A stretch of 64,000 nucleotides of DNA, from positions 455,147 through 519,146 of the forward strand of contig KB906754.1 in the NCBI GenBank assembly GCA_000381605.1, given 5' to 3'. Made by a program: the position numbers and the translations under genes. The notes under the pieces are model-generated. The model had not been told where the DNA came from and searched no databases. It saw nothing but the letters and a program-made list of their open reading frames with translations. This stretch comes from Acidobacteriaceae bacterium KBS 89 (lineage in GTDB: Bacteria > Acidobacteriota > Terriglobia > Terriglobales > Acidobacteriaceae). Positions 28,914 to 39,248 of this stretch are shown here, one piece after another; positions within the stretch are counted from its first letter, which is position 1; each line of letters opens with the position of its first letter.

Positions 28914-29228
28914 CTTCGGAGCAAGACTGGCTGGTAGAAGCTTCCTCTTTCCTCGCGGTACAGCGCACAGATGCGTCCTATTGCTGGCATTTGATGTGGA
29001 TGTGTTAGTTAACAAAAACTAGGGGCTATCAGATTTGTTATGCCCCGGCTGAACTATTTGCTAGTTTCTTTTCGAAAATCAATCGGTAAATAATTACTGC
29101 TCCATCGGCACAGCGAACATACGGCTAAAAAAGCGGCGAGCGGTCTTCGACACCAAAGTGGTTAGCTTTGAAATCCAAAACAATGATGGGCACAGAGCCG
29201 TCATCCCGGCAATAAACAGGAGGTTGCG
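28914..29228. other. Intergenic region before secreted-protein relic
   Basis: 315 bases with no coding frame or hairpin that stands out. It contains one copy of TTTGCTAGTT (29057-29066) and a strong AGGAGG ribosome site at its end. Confidence 0.4.
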
Positions 29229-29637
29229 ATGAAAAAGATCAATGTACTCCGTTTTGCAGCAGCCGTGATAATTCTCATTGCTTGTTCGCCAGCGCTAGCA
29301 CAGGTCAAGGTGACATTCACCATGTCGTCTAGCTTCTACGGCGGAAATGCGAAATTGCCTCCAGGAACCTACACCTTGAGACAAATGCAGGATGAGCCAA
29401 ATCTTTTCACTCTTGAGAACAGTACAGCCACCCATTTCCGTAATGCTTGAAGGGCGACAGTCCACTAAGACCACAACTGGAAATCCAAAAGTACTGTTCA
29501 ACCGGTATGGCCAAACGGACTATCTCGAGGCTATTGAGACATCCACCGGTAATTCGGTGAACATCCAATCCAGTGCTGCAGAGAAGCTTGCCGCCAAGAA
29601 AGGCGCTCCTGAGCCGCACTCCGTTCCAGCAAAGTAG
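29229..29637 (+). pseudogene. Frameshifted small secreted protein
   Basis: The first frame (from the ATG at 29229, preceded by AGGAGG) has a signal peptide ending SPALAQ and continues VKVTFTMSSSFYGGNAKLPPGTYTL to about residue 69, then stops at 29448-29450. The +1 frame continues the protein: ISVMLEGRQSTKTTTGNPKV, VLFNRYGQTDYLEAI and ...HSVPAK, ending 29637. Together they give a ~135-residue protein of a type common in Acidobacteria (pattern TF...FYxGNxKxPxGxYT ... VxFNxYGxxxYL). One extra base near 29425-29440 explains the break. It could be a sequencing error, real decay or, least likely, programmed frameshifting. Confidence 0.75.
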
Positions 29638-29897
29638 TCAAGAAGGCGAGTAAATTGCCGAAGCGATGGGTCGACACGGTTGTGGCGTACACAGGTCCGA
29701 GAAGCGACGATTCAATCCTTTCCGCGTAAGAGTTGGTCGTGCTTCAACCCGTTTAGACTTCCGCAGAATTGCTGGGGGGCAACTCCGGTCTTCGAAGAGA
29801 TATAGAAGACTCGCCGAACTTCTAACGTAGCCGCTCTGTCAATGACGGTCGCGATGTTACCGCGGGAGAGGTCCTAATGAAGTGGAGTGCTATTCGT

Positions 29898-32177
29898 TCA
29901 AATCTTTTCTGTAACGCTCGCAATCTGATCATCTCCGGCATCGCCTGGAGTCTTGGGACTGTTGGTAATCACCGGCACCGAAACGATAACTTTGGTTCCA
30001 TGCCACGGCTTAGACTCGACCGAGAAACTCCCATGCACAAGGTGGATGCGTTCCTGCATACTCACCAGCCCCAGGCCCCGGTCCCTTTTCGCCTCTTCCA
30101 CATCAAAGCCTACACCGGCGTCACCCACCACAAGCTGGACCGCGTTCTCCATACCATATAAATCTATTGAGAACTGCTTTACCCCGCTGTACTTCATTGC
30201 ATTCTGCAGCGCTTCTTGGGCGACGCGGAAAAGACAAAGTGAGACATCTTTAGGCAAATGAGTAGGCACGTTTCTTTCTGAAAAATCGACGTCGACTTCG
30301 AATTGCTTAGAGAACTCTTTGGAGAATCCTCTGATTGCAGCCACGATCCCCAGAAGGTCCAGCTTCGATGAATGCAGTTGATGCGACAGCGCCTGAACGT
30401 CGCCCGCGATTTCGGAACAATGCTTCCGGATCTCCTCCAGACTTGTTATCGTCGTGGGTGACCCGCTGGAAGCACGATTCGCCCGCTCAAGCTGCATAGA
30501 CAACAGCGCCAATCTTTGGCAAATGTCATCATGCAATTCTCTCGCAATGCGACTGCGCTCAGACTCCTGCGCCTCGATCAATTGGCCGCTGACCCTTTCG
30601 AGCGCTTGCTGAGCGAGCTTCTGATCGGTCGTATCAATCGCCGAGCCAATGAAGCCGGCAAATGATCCGTCTCCGTTCTCTCTTGGCGATGCAACGTCGA
30701 ACATCCAGCGGTAGACTCCATCGCTGCGGCGAAGGCGGTATTCCGTTGAAAACGGCTGCCTGGTTTTTAGAGCCTCTGAAACGGTATCCGTCACTTTTTC
30801 TAAATCATCTGGATGGACATAGGCAGTCCACGTATCGCCATCCCCGGCGTTTGGATTTGGACCAGTAAACGCGACTCTTCGGTCGTTGAGATAGGTAATC
30901 ATCCCACGTGAATCGCACATCCAAATCAGTGAGGGCGTGGTGTCCGCCATCACGCGGAAACGTTTTTCACTCTCTCGAAGGACAGCTTCGGCCTTTCGTT
31001 TTCTTGCTCGCAGAAACAACAGACCGACAAGCCACAAAACCTGCCCAACAATCAGGACAACGCCAGGAACAATGTACTTCCGGTCACGTTCCCAGAGGCT
31101 GGCCGGGCGATACAAAACTACACTTCCCGGTGGTAGTGCTGACTCAGAGATGTGCCAGCGGCGAAGCGCCCGCCAATCCACTCGGACCTGAAGATCGGAG
31201 GCATGGACAACGGGAATGTCCTCCGGTCGCTCGCCTAACAAAACCCGTGCTGCTATTTCCGCTACCAGCGAGTCTTCTTTCGGGCCATCTTCGTACGCTC
31301 CACCTACACAACCGTGGTTCAGACAGAGCGAAGGCCAGGCGGAATAGGTCGGCAGGCGCTGCGCGACTACAGCAAGAAGGTCCAATGCGCTAAACGCGGG
31401 GCTACTTGAACCTGGGGCGAGATTAAATAGAACTATGGTGTGGGGAGGGAGTGCATCAACCCTGTCAAGCAACTCCTTGCTGGGAGGGCCGATGAGATCA
31501 ATCTCCCTCACCTTATCCTGATGGCGAAGAATTTCGGCGTGGGTGGCTGCTAACCAATACCTGGCGATACTACCCGATTCGTTTGCTATGACAGCTACTC
31601 TATTTGTATCGGGATGAAGATGGAGGGCGAGATCGATCGTTTCCCGAAGGCCGACAGGTACTGCCACACCCGTCACTCCAGGCCACATCTTCTGCCCTTC
31701 CAATTCCCTGGAACTGACCGCTAAAAAAACGATCGGAACGCCCGGAAATATCTTGTCTCGGTATTGCACCGCGAACTTAAGCTGTTCGGGATTGCTGGCG
31801 ATCAAAAGGTCCAGCTTTACCCCGGCGTAGGTGCGGCGGAACGTTTCTGCCTGGCTTTCCAGATAGGAGAGCTGGTCCTCCTGTGAAGCTTCCAGGTACG
31901 CACGATGGAAGGTGATTTGCCTCGGAACACGAGATCGTATCGAGAGTTCCATATCCTCAACGCGGCTACCGCGTTCAACGGAGCTAAGCAGCAGGAGCAC
32001 ATTCTTCCCACCCTGTTGTGCCACGGCGGTGGAGTAAGCGAGAACACAGAATAGAAAGCAAAAAAAAGTGAGCGACAATTGAGAGTCGCGCTTCCGGACG
32101 CGAAACCAACTGACCTGATCACGTACCGTCTCGACTTGCACTTTGCTCATTACAGTCATAAGTCTGCATCGATTCAA
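29898..32177 (-). CDS. NarL-type sensor kinase with ABC-binding-protein-like sensor and PAS
   Basis: A 759-residue membrane sensor kinase. After an N-terminal hydrophobic segment (~33-52), residues ~58-345 form a periplasmic domain like ABC-type substrate-binding proteins (VLLLLSSVERGSR, LLIASNPEQLKFAVQYRDKIFPGVP). A second membrane helix (~370-390) leads to a PAS domain (~415-520, ending GFIGSAIDTTDQK). A HisKA_3 dimerisation domain (RSRIARELHDDICQRLALL, phospho-acceptor His) and a HATPase domain (GAGVGFDVEEA, GLGLVSMQERI) follow. Such kinases signal to NarL/LuxR-type regulators; none is adjacent. Start is uncertain (TTG 32177 with AAGG upstream, or ATG 32159/32150). Confidence 0.85.
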   Translation of the reverse strand: MNRCRLMTVMSKVQVETVRDQVSWFRVRKRDSQLSLTFFCFLFCVLAYSTAVAQQGGKNVLLLLSSVERGSRVEDMELSIRSRVPRQITFHRAYLEASQEDQLSYLESQAETFRRTYAGVKLDLLIASNPEQLKFAVQYRDKIFPGVPIVFLAVSSRELEGQKMWPGVTGVAVPVGLRETIDLALHLHPDTNRVAVIANESGSIARYWLAATHAEILRHQDKVREIDLIGPPSKELLDRVDALPPHTIVLFNLAPGSSSPAFSALDLLAVVAQRLPTYSAWPSLCLNHGCVGGAYEDGPKEDSLVAEIAARVLLGERPEDIPVVHASDLQVRVDWRALRRWHISESALPPGSVVLYRPASLWERDRKYIVPGVVLIVGQVLWLVGLLFLRARKRKAEAVLRESEKRFRVMADTTPSLIWMCDSRGMITYLNDRRVAFTGPNPNAGDGDTWTAYVHPDDLEKVTDTVSEALKTRQPFSTEYRLRRSDGVYRWMFDVASPRENGDGSFAGFIGSAIDTTDQKLAQQALERVSGQLIEAQESERSRIARELHDDICQRLALLSMQLERANRASSGSPTTITSLEEIRKHCSEIAGDVQALSHQLHSSKLDLLGIVAAIRGFSKEFSKQFEVDVDFSERNVPTHLPKDVSLCLFRVAQEALQNAMKYSGVKQFSIDLYGMENAVQLVVGDAGVGFDVEEAKRDRGLGLVSMQERIHLVHGSFSVESKPWHGTKVIVSVPVITNSPKTPGDAGDDQIASVTEKI

Positions 32178-33437
32178 CGAGACCTTTCCTCAGCATGGAA
32201 TTCACCGATGAATTTACTAGGATTCGGGCAAGCCGGGCATACGACCGACTTGAGTCAAACCGAGAATTGCAACGATATTGACGTTACGTTAGTCATGCCT
32301 TGCTCCAGAGTTACGGGCAAACGGGAAGAAATCGAGGTGCCACGCAAAGTCGGAGTTTGGGCAAGTTCACTGGGCGTCGGGGTCGGCGTAAAAACAATGT
32401 TCGCGGGACTTCAACTTCCAGAGTCCCGTTGCATCAACTTGGCGGTCACGAACAACAGGCGGAGCGCCACAAGCAGAACACCCAAAGCCACTTTCGACCG
32501 GCCTTCTTAGCGTTAATGATGATCTTCCGGACATGCGAAGTTCTCATTTATACTCCCTGATAATCCGTGTGATTGGGAAAGCGTGAACTAGAAACAAATC
32601 CTCGAGATTTTATTTTCTTGTGGATAGCCGTCGCTTCTATTTTTCCTGTTGCTTGACTTCTCCAGCCCTCAAAATCGTTAGTCCGACAATGAAGCTCCCT
32701 TTATAACCCCAGAAACCCAATTCTGACCACAACTAACAGAAGAGCTGCATTGCACTATTACTTTTGCTAGTTGATCGGGACTTCTAGCCCCAAGAAGATT
32801 CATTCATCATTGACAGAGCAACGTCGCCGATCAGAAGGACCGCACAAAAGACAGACAGCAGTCATTCATGACAACGCTTGCACCGTTCCACGAATAAGTA
32901 AAGGCCCGTTCGACGCAGGGCAGAATTAGCGGATACCGTTAAGACGGACTAGTCGCTTCGGCTTGAAAGGGCCGGACTGATCAGGAGATCGAAGTCCAAA
33001 TTGCGGAGGATGACGATATTGACATCCTTAAGGCCTAACTCGGGACACCGGCTCGTTGCTTCAACAGCGTTTCACAAAGCTTCTGACGCAGGGGAGATAG
33101 CCCATGCCTTTCAAACTCCTGAACGCTGGCTAGCACGACGACGCTGCGGAGCTGGTGCTCTCGCGACACCGCACGGAGGCCGGAGATGTCGGCGGACAAA
33201 GATGGAAGCTAAAGCTTGCTCTCGGAGAGGGGAACAACCTCAGGGTGCGATCTAAAGGCTATGTGTCTTGTGTGTACCGCACATTTTGGGAAGCCATATG
33301 CACAGGCACAGTGAGGATAAAGGGTTGTAGGATAAAATCTCTCTACACGTAACAATCCCCCGGCCCGGAATTATCGGTAGGTCATGCGCGTACAACTAGA
33401 TTCGGAGAGTCGGGTTTGAGTTTGCAAGGGGGACAAA
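32178..33437. other. 1.26-kb region without a credible gene
   Basis: Several short frames exist but none has a convincing ribosome site, composition or recognisable domain. It contains one copy of TTTTGCTAGTTG (32762-32773). It may carry long leaders, decayed genes or an unrecognised RNA. Confidence 0.4.
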
Positions 33438-34463
33438 TTGGAAACGCCATCAAGGGTTCTCGTGGTCGAAGATTTTGAACCGTTTCGGCGTTTCATTTGT
33501 TCGACGCTGGGAAAAAGACCGGAATTCCAGATCGTCGAAGAGGCCACGGACGGATTGGATGCAGTTCAGAAAGCCGAAAAACTTCAACCGGACTTGATTA
33601 TCCTCGACATTGGGCTTCCTTCGCTGAATGGAATAGATGCGGCTCGACGAATTCGCAAGCTGTGTCCCAAAAGCAAAATCCTCTTCATGAGCCAGGAATC
33701 TTCTGCCGATGTGGTGCAGGAGGCCCTCGCCTTGGGGGCATTGGGTTATGTGGTCAAGGCTCATGCTGGAAGTGAACTGCTACCTGCTGTCGAGGCGGTT
33801 CTTCAAGGCAGGCAGTTTGTCAGCAGCGGGTTATCGGGCCACTATTTCGCTCCTGCGTCGGATTCGAAAACTCTCGACCGCCCCGATGTGCATCTTCCAC
33901 CACCTGCACAGGGGAGAATGGGGGACACGTGCTGCCACGAGGTCGAATTCTACTCTGATCATGCAGCATTTGTGCTTGGCTTCACTCGCTTCATCGAAGC
34001 TGCTCTGGAGTCAGGAAATGCCGTTATTGTGGTCGCAACCCATTCACATCGGAAAAGCCTTCTTCAGAGATTGCAAGAACATGGCGTGGACATTGTCGCC
34101 GCTGTTGAACAGGGGCGCTATGTCTCCGTGGATGTTGCCGACGTGCTCTCGACGTTCATGGTCCATGATCAGCTTGACCCGGGTCGATTTCTGCAAGCCG
34201 CGGACAATCTGATCTCCGCCGCCGCCAAAGCATCAAGGGGGGATCGCCCTCGCGTTGCAGTTTGCGGTGAATGTGCTCCCACCTTGTGGGAACAAGGGAA
34301 GGTAGATGCGGCGATTGAGGTCGAACGCTTATTGGACGAGGCCGTCAAGAGCCGCAATGTCGATATTTTGTGCGGGTATGTATTGAGCAGCTTTCAGCGT
34401 GAACAGCAACGCCACATCTACGACAAAATCTGTGCAAAGCACTCCGCAGTTTCTTCCCACTGA
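33438..34463 (+). CDS. Response regulator: REC receiver plus MEDS domain
   Basis: A 341-residue cytoplasmic protein. Residues ~5-125 are a receiver domain with acidic pair E11/D12, phospho-acceptor Asp57 (IILDIGLPSLNG), Ser85 and Lys107 (YVVKAHAG). Residues ~160-330 match the MEDS sensory domain (DcmR type): CCHEVEFYSDHAAFVLGFTR, NAVIVVATHSHRKSLLQRL and a C-terminal LCGYVLSSF. It lacks a helix-turn-helix, so it does not act by binding DNA. The TTG start follows AAGGGGGA by a few bases. It sits between sensor kinases on the other strand and is a likely phosphorylation partner. Confidence 0.8.
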   Translation: METPSRVLVVEDFEPFRRFICSTLGKRPEFQIVEEATDGLDAVQKAEKLQPDLIILDIGLPSLNGIDAARRIRKLCPKSKILFMSQESSADVVQEALALGALGYVVKAHAGSELLPAVEAVLQGRQFVSSGLSGHYFAPASDSKTLDRPDVHLPPPAQGRMGDTCCHEVEFYSDHAAFVLGFTRFIEAALESGNAVIVVATHSHRKSLLQRLQEHGVDIVAAVEQGRYVSVDVADVLSTFMVHDQLDPGRFLQAADNLISAAAKASRGDRPRVAVCGECAPTLWEQGKVDAAIEVERLLDEAVKSRNVDILCGYVLSSFQREQQRHIYDKICAKHSAVSSH

Positions 34464-34482
34464 GGAAGCGAAATTTCGGGCG

Positions 34483-36548
34483 CTAGCCAGTCACGCGCAG
34501 GGAATCGTGTCCAGGACGCAAAGGCACGCTCACCTGGACTGTAGTGCCTTTATCGGGTTGCGAATCGATCGAAGACATTCCATTCACTAGTTTTATTCGC
34601 TGCTCTATTCTGACCAGACCAAGCCCTTGTCCCATCCTTGCCGCCCTGAGGTCGAAGCCAGCGCCCGAGTCGCTTACCCTAAGATGAATCTCATCCGACT
34701 CACCCCACACTTTCACGGTGAACTTCTGCATCCCGCTGTGCATCACTCCATTGTGCAACGCTTCCTGTAGAACCCGGAATAGACAAATAGAAACGTCGGG
34801 TAGCACGAGGCTAGGCAAACCATGGCTCCTGAAGTCAATCTCCACTCTCTTCCTCTCCGCGAACTCTTCGCAGAAGGTTCTCATCACGGTAGCAATCCCC
34901 AGATACTCCAATCTAGGAGAGTACAATTCGTGCGCCGAAGCTTTCACATCGGTCAATATCTCCAAGGTTTTCCCCCATACTTCGTCCATGCGAGCCAGAG
35001 CGTCAACAGCCTGATCGGGAAGGTCATTCTTGAGTTCTTGGATCGCAATTGCCAACAATGCAAGCCGCTGACCGACATTTTCGTGAAGGTCTTTCGCTAT
35101 CCGGTCACGTTCTCGTTCTTCCGCGTCAATCACTCTGCGGTTCATGCAGGAAATGGCATCTTCCGCCAACTTGCGCTCAGTGATATCCAACAACACGCCG
35201 AGCATTCGCTCGGGGCTACCGTTCCTTGCGTAGTAGAACTTGCCTCGCGCTGCGAGCCAGCGAACTGTCCCGTCGGGCCGTACAACGCGAAATTCTGCCG
35301 CGTACAGCTTCTGGTTTTGCCTTACATCCGCGATCGCTTCCGAAACTCTCTTCCGGTCATCCGGATGCACGTAACGAATGAACTCTTCCCTGGTTGTTAC
35401 GTAAGTATCGGAAGATATTCCAAAGATTGTCTGTATGTCGCCGAACCAAACATCCCGCCCGCTTTTGCAGTCAAAGTCCCACCTACTGATGCGCTCGCTT
35501 CCATTGCCAGGCGTAGCCGGTCGTTGGCTAAACCAAAATGAAAATCCAGTTCACGTCTGGCGAGGTACTCCTTTATATAAGCCACGCTCGCGAGACACAA
35601 AATCGCGACTATTGCGACCAGCAGGCGAAAAGTGCGCAAACCGGTGTTCTCATTCCGTTGGAACAGCTCCCAGATAATCGGGATGGAGACCATCACAACA
35701 ACGAGCATCGGCCATACCGACGCTCGCGAGTTTTGGCTTCTATCGGAGCCCACGGCTGTTGCTTCTACCTTTACCTGCCGCGCGCGCAGCGGTATCCACA
35801 CAAACCAGCAAACAGAAGCGGTCAGGCCAAGGCCATACAGCTTGCCGTTTACGTACCCCCCCGAGTCAATTGCAAGGTTGGCGACGGTGGCACCTAACGC
35901 ATACAGGGTGGACGCGCCCAAAAGATGAAGATAGATTGACTTCCAAGGAGCCTGCGCGCGAGGTGTCAATACGCCCACAAACAGCACCAGCGCAAAATTC
36001 TCTAGCAGGTAAAGGATGTCAAAGCGCCAGGCGTAGCCGATGGCGTTCGCGAAGTACTGGTAAGGAGAAACAATGTAGCCATAAAGAAAGCTCCAGAAAA
36101 ACGCTAGCAGGAGAAAATTTAATATCGCCCTATATAGCTTGCGGTCGGAACCGTGCTGGTGTGGGAGAGTTGCCACAGCGGCCATCAGAGGTACGATGTG
36201 TAGAAACAGCGACGGATCGGCAATGGAACTGTCGGGCACCTCGATGTGCCGACCAAGCTCGTAGTACAGAATAAGGCTCTGGTGTAGCGCCCAGAGACCG
36301 TAGGCTATTGCGAGGAATACCCAGAATGGCCGCCTTCCCAGAGTGTTCTGTATTCCGTTGCGGACAGCGAAACTGGTTGCCAAAAGAAGCAGCAGGAAAT
36401 AACTGATCCCGCTATATGAAAGCACAAAAGACCCTGGATTCACGTTGAGTGAAAGGGTGGCTTTGATGACTACAATTCCGATCAGTGCCGTCGGCCAAAA
36501 AGAAAATCTCAACCCTGGTCCGAGATTCGACGAGAATCGTTTTTTCAT
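34483..36548 (-). pseudogene. Membrane sensor kinase split by a 1-base frameshift
   Basis: Two frames make one kinase. The first (36548-35397) begins MKKRFSSN, has about nine membrane helices and runs to DRLRLAMEASASVG. The second (to 34483) continues as WDFDCKSGRDVWFGDIQ, a PAS domain (RRDxW-like core, then HPDDRKRVSEAIAD, GVLLDITERK), a HisKA_3 domain (RDRIAKDLHENVGQRLALL, His) and HATPase (GAGFDLRAARMGQGLGL). In the GTAGGTGGGAC stretch near 35479-35490 one base is missing relative to V-G-W. An intact protein would have ~688 residues. It overlaps the upstream kinase gene by four bases (ATGA), so they form an operon. If the shift is real, the second part could only be made from an internal start at about 35370. 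Confidence 0.8.
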
Positions 36549-37978
36549 AAACTTCCCAAAGTGAGAGGCACACGAGCGTGTATGGTAGTGCCGCGCATTG
36601 GTCGCGAATTGATTGAAAGCTCTCCACCCACTAGCCTCAGACGCTCCGCCATGCTGATGAGGCCAAGCCCGCGGCTCGCCTTTGCCGCATCAATGTCAAA
36701 GCCGGTGCCGGAGTCGCGAACTGTGAGATAAATTTCATCCGGCGTTCCCCACAATTCAACCTCGAAGTGCCGTACCCCACTGTGTTTTGCCGAATTATGC
36801 AGGGCTTCTTGTAGAACTCGAAAGAAGCAAAGTGAAATGTCTGGCGATAAAGGGACTGGCAAATCGTGGATTTTGCAGTCAACCTCCACTTTCTGTTGCT
36901 CGCCGAACTCTCTGCAGAAGCCTTTTACGGCCGTAGCAATGCCCAGGTATTGCAGTCTTGACGAGTGCAACTCGTGAGACAAGGATTGAATATCGGCGGC
37001 TATCTCGCAAGTCTGTTTCTGTAGTTCGCCTATACGGCTAGTGAGTTCCGACGCATTGGGTGGGCTTGGTTGGAGTTGTGCTAGCTTAATGGCCAATATT
37101 GCGAGACGTTGACCGATGTCATCATGAAGCTCTCTGGCGATCCGGCTACGTTCCTGCTCCTGTGCGTCAATCAACCTGCGGCTCAGGCGCGCGAGCGCCG
37201 CTTCAGCCAGTTTTCGCTCCGTGATGTTCGCCACCATTCCGATCATTCGCAGCAGCTTTCCTTGCTCGTCGAAGAAGCCTCTCGCGCTTTTCTCCAACCA
37301 AACAACGGATCCATCGGGCCGCAGCGCGCGATAGCTAACCTGTGAAGTCGAGTTCTGCGGAGTAAGCTGGTCGACCGAACCGATAAACAGCGCGCGGTCG
37401 TCTGGATGAATGGTGGCTAATATTTGCTGACGAGTAAGCTCTTTCTCCTGATAGCTGTAACCGAGGACATTTACGTATTCCTCGGATCGTACGACCGTAT
37501 CGGTTTGAACATCCCACTCGTAGGCATACATCGTTGCGGCCTGAGCGGCCAAACGAAAACGTTCTTCGCTCTCGCGCAGTGCCTCTTCCGACCGCTTGCG
37601 CTCAGTGATGTCCTCAACAAAGGCAAAGACGAGCGGGGATTCTCCATCCCCGTCTCTCAAGAGAGACACATTCAGATGTCCCCAAAGCTGACCCCCATGT
37701 TTTCTCGGATAGCGTTTTTCCAGCGAATACCTGTCGATAACACCCGCACGGAGCTGTTGAAAGAGAGCCCGATCGTCTTGGGAATCCTCGGGATTAGCAA
37801 ACTGAGAACAATTCATGCCGCACAGTTCGTCCTCCCGGTATCCCAGCATGGAGCAAAGTGCAGGGTTGGCAAGCAAGAGGTTCCCGTCGAAGTCTTCCAC
37901 TGCGATTCCCAGTGACGCTTGCTCAAAAAGGTACTGGAAAAGCTGTTTAGCCTGTGCAGGCAACGCTATCGAGGACAT
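36545..37978 (-). CDS. Soluble PAS-PAS NarL-type sensor kinase
   Basis: A 477-residue cytoplasmic histidine kinase. Two PAS domains (~15-125, ending FAFVEDITERK; ~140-255, ending GMVANITERK) precede HisKA_3 (RSRIARELHDDIGQRLAIL, phospho-His) and HATPase (GTGFDIDAAKASRGLGLISM). No membrane segment is present. I chose the ATG at 37978 because GGAGAAAGG lies six bases upstream; a TTG at 38002 is an alternative. Its stop overlaps the start of the following membrane kinase (ATGA). Closely similar transmitter domains in three kinases of this cluster suggest local duplication and possible crosstalk. Signal unknown; PAS folds often bind haem, flavin or small metabolites. Confidence 0.85.
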   Translation of the reverse strand: MSSIALPAQAKQLFQYLFEQASLGIAVEDFDGNLLLANPALCSMLGYREDELCGMNCSQFANPEDSQDDRALFQQLRAGVIDRYSLEKRYPRKHGGQLWGHLNVSLLRDGDGESPLVFAFVEDITERKRSEEALRESEERFRLAAQAATMYAYEWDVQTDTVVRSEEYVNVLGYSYQEKELTRQQILATIHPDDRALFIGSVDQLTPQNSTSQVSYRALRPDGSVVWLEKSARGFFDEQGKLLRMIGMVANITERKLAEAALARLSRRLIDAQEQERSRIARELHDDIGQRLAILAIKLAQLQPSPPNASELTSRIGELQKQTCEIAADIQSLSHELHSSRLQYLGIATAVKGFCREFGEQQKVEVDCKIHDLPVPLSPDISLCFFRVLQEALHNSAKHSGVRHFEVELWGTPDEIYLTVRDSGTGFDIDAAKASRGLGLISMAERLRLVGGELSINSRPMRGTTIHARVPLTLGSL

Positions 37979-38237
37979 GACGAACCTTTCTCCGACGGAC
38001 AAATAGCGCTTTACGCCGCAAAACTGAATTGTTGCGCATAATTGGCGAATTTGAAAGCCCCAATCTGCGAAACATCCATTGATGTTACTGACTAATGGTT
38101 CTCAACTCCCTACGCCGTACCTACCGGGTCAAACAAGATGCCTACCAGTCTGATAGCCGACGATCCCTAGCTAAGTCCACTCAATCCTGACGAATTTTTT
38201 GCGGTGTCGAGTCGACTTAGCGGGAGAAACCACCACA

Positions 38238-38366
38238 GTTCCCTTCCCGCTTTAACTCGACTATTTCTCTTCAATCTAGACGCCGTATGAAATGTTTCTC
38301 AAGCGGACCGATTGTCCGCTTCGCACTCCGTAGTTGAGCGTCAACGAGGCTAACTATATATAGATT
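38238..38366. repeat. Island-flank repeat, left copy
   Basis: About 120 bases closely matching 57795-57910. Both contain AGCGGACCGATTGTCCGCT (a 7-bp inverted repeat around CGATT; here 38302-38320), then CGCACTCCGTA and CTATATAGAT-like sequence, and both lie ~200 bases from a tRNA-Leu 3' fragment in the same orientation. An upstream imperfect palindrome (38206-38261) overlaps it. Confidence 0.8.
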
Positions 38367-38501
38367 GCTCGCTAAGAGTAAGTGCCAGAGGTCCTGAACC
38401 TGTTGAAAATACATAGGATGCGCACTGTACCCTTTTGTACCCGAGGTGTCGGGAAAGTGAGTGCCGCTCCTCGCAAAACCACTGAAAATAAACAGGATAG
38501 T

Positions 38502-38559
38502 TGGTGCCGGGAGGGAGAATCGAACCCCCATGGAGTTGCCTCCGACGGATTTTGAGTCC
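38502..38559 (-). tRNA. tRNA-Leu (CAA) 3'-end fragment, probable attachment site (left)
   Basis: Read on the minus strand, 58 bases from anticodon stem to CCA: anticodon loop CTCAAAA (CAA anticodon), a paired variable arm (GGAG-GCAA-CTCC), T-loop TTCGATT and terminal CCGGCACCA. The 5' half is absent; sequence before the anticodon stem has no D-arm or matching acceptor strand. Such 3' fragments are left where integrases insert into tRNA genes. It is not a working tRNA. Confidence 0.75.
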
Positions 38560-39248
38560 AGATTTTCCACAGTTGCACGACATCGCACCTCAAAGCACTG
38601 ACGATGCACAAAGCTTTATATTTTCAGCAAAGTGCATGGAGTTTGCTCGTGGCATAGCGACGCATTACATGGCACTTGTTGCAGGCACAAAGTATCACCA
38701 AAATGAGTCGATACTCTGAGGATTTTCGGTCTGTGGTTGCGGATGATGAAAAGGACCACTGCCGATAGCCGACTTGGTAGTTAAGTGGATGAGTGACTCG
38801 GCGATTTAGTCGCTCTTCGAATGTTTTATCATCAGCGCTATGGTTGACGCCAGCCCTGAAAAGGCCGGCGTCGGCGGTAAGTGCTTGAGAATAATGAATC
38901 GACGATGTTCCCGTATTGGTCCCGCTAGCGTAACTCTGCTTTTCAAACCTCGCTCGAGTGAGTCGATCATTCGTGCAGTTCGTCCGGCGGGTTGGCAGAA
39001 GTGATCGACCGCGCGCAGTGAACACATGGGATTTTCATAAATTGAGAGACGCCTCTGATCCCGGATCACCGACTCCTATAGCGTTTGCCAAACTGAATTT
39101 GTCTAAATACGAGAGATTGGATTGCACGAGCCGCAAGACTAACAGCGATTGGCCGAGATGAACGAGACGCAGATCTCCGTCGGAAGGTGGCGCCGCTCGT
39201 TCCACAGAGTAGCCACCTTATAAATTGCGAGGCGGCCCACATGGGACG

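Larger units (their letters stand above)
37979..39248. other. Non-coding left boundary of the island
   Basis: About 1.27 kb without a credible gene. In order: the shared repeat 38238-38366, the tRNA-Leu fragment 38502-38559, and ~690 bases with only short unconvincing frames and an imperfect hairpin near 38849-38874 (GACGCC...GGCGTC). Confidence 0.5.

Noticed and set aside
29392..29637. Separate 81-residue gene
   Set aside because: Its sequence is the continuation of the secreted protein starting at 29229 in a shifted frame.
32079..32510. 143-codon plus-strand frame upstream of the sensor kinase
   Set aside because: Overlaps the kinase 5' end in antisense and has no recognisable domain or ribosome site.
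33001..33255. 84-codon frame before the REC-MEDS gene
   Set aside because: Arg/Ala-rich low-information sequence, no ribosome site and no family match that I can see.
38502..38559. Functional tRNA-Leu genes at 38.5 and 58.1 kb
   Set aside because: Both have only the anticodon-to-CCA half; no D-arm or 5' acceptor strand is found upstream on the minus strand.
38671..38690. Sigma-54 promoter (TGGCAC...TTGCA)
   Set aside because: The GG-to-GC spacing is eight bases instead of ten, and no gene follows.
38624..39025. 133-codon minus-strand frame at the island's left end
   Set aside because: No domain, no ribosome site and no hydrophobic or catalytic pattern; probably random.
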